Shown piece by piece: positions 62,115 through 64,000 of a stretch of DNA of 64,000 nt. The position numbers and the translations under genes were made by a program. The stretch comes from Streptosporangium becharense (GTDB lineage Bacteria; Actinomycetota; Actinomycetes; Streptosporangiales; Streptosporangiaceae), in NCBI RefSeq assembly GCF_014204985.1, contig NZ_JACHMP010000001.1, positions 6,944,001 to 7,008,000 of the forward strand, read 5' to 3'. Within the stretch, counting starts at the first letter, position 1, and each line of letters opens with the position of its first letter. The notes under the pieces are model-generated. The model made no database searches and was not told the origin of the DNA. It saw nothing but the letters and a program-made list of their open reading frames with translations.

Positions 62115-63089
62115 TCAGTGGTCGAGGACGTACAGGGGTTGCGGGCTCGTGCTGAGCAGCCGGGCCCCCTCAGGATCGCACACCACGACGTCGGCGACCC
62201 GGGCCCCGAACAGCTCCGGCAGGTAGATCGCCGGTTCCAGGCACACCGTCATGCCGGGGGCGAACACGGTCGTGTCGTCGGGGGTGAGCCACGGGCCCTC
62301 CTCCCGGCCGAGGCCGACGCCGCGTCCGGGCCGTTCTCCCGCGTAGTCGCCGTACCCACTGTCGTCGATCGTCTCCCGGGCGGCCCGCCAGACCTCCGCC
62401 GCCGTGGCGCCGGGCCGCAGCGTGTCGAGGGCGGCGCGCTGCGCGGAGAGGACGACGGAGTACATCGCCTCGAAGTCGTCGGGCGGCTCCGCCACCGCGA
62501 ACACGCGGGCCACCTCCGAGTGGTAACCATCCCACCGGCCGCACACCGAGACCAGCAGCGCGTCACCCGGGTTGATCACGCGGTCGCACGGCACGTGCCG
62601 GGGGAGCGCGGTGTGCTCGCCGGCCGCGACGAGCACCGACAGCACCTCCTCGCACCCGGTCTCGACCATCATGGCCCACAACCGCCGGGCCATCGCGCGC
62701 TCGGTGGTGCCGAACCAGGCCAGCTCGCGGGTGACGAGCACGATCGCGTCCGCCGCGGAGGCCGCGCGTTCCATGGCCGCGACCTCCTCGGCCCCCCTGC
62801 GCAGCCGCAGCGGCGCCAGCACGGTGGAGGCCAGCACGACCTCGGCCTCCACCCGCAGCGAGAACAACTCCCAGGCGCGCATCTCGGGATCCACGCCGAC
62901 GCGGCGCGCGGAGGCGGGGATGAGCGCGGCGGCCTCCAGCGGGCCGGCCGCGGCGGCAGGGGGCCCGTCGCCGACCAGGACGAGGTACCCGTCCCCCCGG
63001 CCGCCCAGATATCGGAAGTCGGGGGAGGGACGCAGCACGAGGGCGTCGATCCCCTCCTGCGTCATCCTGCGGCGAACCTCGTCGATCAT
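62115..63089 (-). CDS. M24 (aminopeptidase P/creatinase) fold protein with non-canonical metal site
   Basis: 324 residues, pita-bread fold C-domain after a short N-domain. Aligning by motif, the first metal Asp is Ser (VSVCGRWDGYHSEVARVF, where family has D-x-G...S-D), the second Asp is Glu, the His of GHGIG is Arg (GRGVGLGREEGP), Glu of LEP is kept (VCLEPAIYLP) and the last Glu is Ala (ARVADVVV). It therefore probably does not work as a two-metal peptidase and may be creatinase-like or inactive. Start ATG lies 7 bp after the stop of the oligopeptide ABC ATPase, suggesting cotranscription with a peptide importer. Confidence 0.8.
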   Translation of the reverse strand: MIDEVRRRMTQEGIDALVLRPSPDFRYLGGRGDGYLVLVGDGPPAAAAGPLEAAALIPASARRVGVDPEMRAWELFSLRVEAEVVLASTVLAPLRLRRGAEEVAAMERAASAADAIVLVTRELAWFGTTERAMARRLWAMMVETGCEEVLSVLVAAGEHTALPRHVPCDRVINPGDALLVSVCGRWDGYHSEVARVFAVAEPPDDFEAMYSVVLSAQRAALDTLRPGATAAEVWRAARETIDDSGYGDYAGERPGRGVGLGREEGPWLTPDDTTVFAPGMTVCLEPAIYLPELFGARVADVVVCDPEGARLLSTSPQPLYVLDH

Positions 63090-63096
63090 GGACTAA

Positions 63097-64000
63097 TCAT
63101 GCGGGTTCGTGCAACCAGCAGGCGACCGGACCGAACGCGGGTTCACGCTCCCGGCAGACGTCCATCACCAGCGGGCACCGCGGGTGGAACCGGCAACCGG
63201 ACGGCGGGTCGGCCGGGTCGGGCACGTCTCCGGGCAGTTCGGCGGGGAGCACGCCCGCGCCGTCGGGTGCGGGGATGGCGCCCAGCAGCGCCCGGGTGTA
63301 CGGGTGGCGGGGGTCGTCCCACACCTCCGCGGTGCGGCCGATCTCCACGATCTTCCCGAGGTACATCACCGCGATCCGGTCGGCGATCAGCCGTACCACC
63401 GACAGGTCGTGGCTGATGAACAGCAGACCGGCGCCCGAGGAGACCGCGAGGTCCCGCATGAGCCTGGCCACCTGCGCCTGGGCGGAGGCGTCGAGCGCGG
63501 AGATCGGTTCGTCGCCGATCAGCAGGGACGGCCGGGCGGCGAGTGCCCTGGCGATCGCGATCCGCTGCCGCTGGCCGCCGGAGAACTCGTGCGGGTGCCG
63601 GTCGGCGAAGTCACGGGGCAGCCCGACCCGCTCCAGCATGTCGGCGGGCCTGGTCGTGGTGTCGCCCGCCGTGCGCAGGCCGTCGGCGATCTGCGCGCTC
63701 ACCCGGCGCCGCGGGTTCAGCGAGGCGTAGGGGTCCTGGAAGACCATCTGGATCCCGGCCAGCGCACGGTTCCTGCGGCGCAGGCCGAGCGGGGTCACCG
63801 GGTGCCCGTCGAAGGTGATCGTCCCGGACGCCGCCGGGTTGAGCCCGCACACCGCGCGGGCCAGGGTCGACTTGCCGCACCCCGACTCGCCCACCAGGCC
63901 GACGACCTCGCCCGCCGCGACGGTCAGGCTGGCTCCGGCCACGGCGCGCACCAGCGGACGGCCGGGGGTGCGGTGCTCGACGACGAGGTCGTCCACGCTC
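63097..64000 (-). CDS. Oligopeptide/dipeptide ABC transporter ATP-binding protein (5' end outside window)
   Basis: ATPase subunit of an Opp/Dpp importer. Walker A GESGCGKST, Q-loop FQDPYASLNP, signature FSGGQRQRIAIARAL, Walker B LLIGDEPISALD, switch His in SHDLSVVRL, and the oligopeptide-type C-terminal motif CRFHPRCPLVMDVC. A GTG at 63996 is possible, but the frame stays open to the window edge (SVDDLVVEH), and relatives begin a few residues further upstream, so the start probably lies outside. OppF-like half; partners should continue to the right. Confidence 0.9.
   Translation of the reverse strand, partial: SVDDLVVEHRTPGRPLVRAVAGASLTVAAGEVVGLVGESGCGKSTLARAVCGLNPAASGTITFDGHPVTPLGLRRRNRALAGIQMVFQDPYASLNPRRRVSAQIADGLRTAGDTTTRPADMLERVGLPRDFADRHPHEFSGGQRQRIAIARALAARPSLLIGDEPISALDASAQAQVARLMRDLAVSSGAGLLFISHDLSVVRLIADRIAVMYLGKIVEIGRTAEVWDDPRHPYTRALLGAIPAPDGAGVLPAELPGDVPDPADPPSGCRFHPRCPLVMDVCREREPAFGPVACWLHEPA

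Noticed and set aside
1-64000. Searched for tRNA, rRNA, phage and integrative element genes
   Set aside because: No cloverleaf-like tRNA, rRNA stretch, integrase, or att-like repeat was recognised by eye; a covariance-model scan would be needed to exclude small RNAs.

Overview
The window is a very GC-rich, gene-dense chromosomal segment whose codon use, translational couplings and gene families fit an actinomycete of the Streptosporangiaceae type (Nonomuraea/Streptosporangium-like). The family-level placement is inference; the gene content (pca operon order, c-di-AMP riboswitch in front of a secreted coiled-coil protein, CsoR, ROK-controlled sugar ABC loci) is typical actinobacterial chromosome. 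I see no tRNA, rRNA, CRISPR array, prophage or intact insertion sequence; one short transposase remnant is present.

Layout. 1-4157: most of a very large single-chain biotin carboxylase with a eukaryote-like ACC domain order, running off the left edge. 4394-12758: a ROK-regulated sugar locus (solute-binding lipoprotein, GH29 fucosidase, two permeases, M81/MlrC-type protein, a small coupled ORF and a ROK kinase). 13023-20276: a complete protocatechuate/beta-ketoadipate operon (pcaIJFHGB, fused pcaDC, pobA) with a divergent tandem-IclR regulator at 20396. 21871-24330: GNAT, NhaA, and a transposase remnant. 24341-30487: a second ROK-regulated locus for an amino sugar (BadF-type kinase, SIS protein, two permeases, Tat-type lipoprotein). 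30747-39220: alcohol dehydrogenase, secreted DUF5666-like protein, DHA2 efflux pump with TetR, a second MFS protein, a small HTH protein and a GH16 protein with an altered catalytic motif. 39565-44057: SulP transporter, c-di-AMP riboswitch with its secreted target gene, CsoR with its box, and a methyltransferase. 44058-47332: LacI regulator, nucleoside hydrolase and adenosine deaminase (purine nucleoside salvage). 47426-51654: WD40-like protein, dihydrolipoyl dehydrogenase, tandem universal stress protein, His-rich DUF4396 protein. 62115-64000: an M24-fold protein with degraded metal ligands and an oligopeptide ABC ATPase that runs off the right edge.

51746-61983 is the most distinctive region: a diterpenoid-type biosynthetic cluster that carries its own precursor supply (dxs, ispH), a prenyl diphosphate synthase, a class I terpene synthase and three cytochromes P450. 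It is built like an imperfect palindrome. Two near-identical 133-bp segments in inverted orientation lie immediately upstream of the prenyl synthase (minus strand) and of the terpene synthase (plus strand), and each of those genes is followed by one of two closely related P450 paralogs. No regulator is encoded inside the cluster, so the repeated segment looks like a shared promoter/operator. The likely flow is: Dxs and IspH raise the IPP/DMAPP supply, the prenyl synthase makes a C15-C20 diphosphate, the terpene synthase cyclises it, and the P450s oxidise the product.
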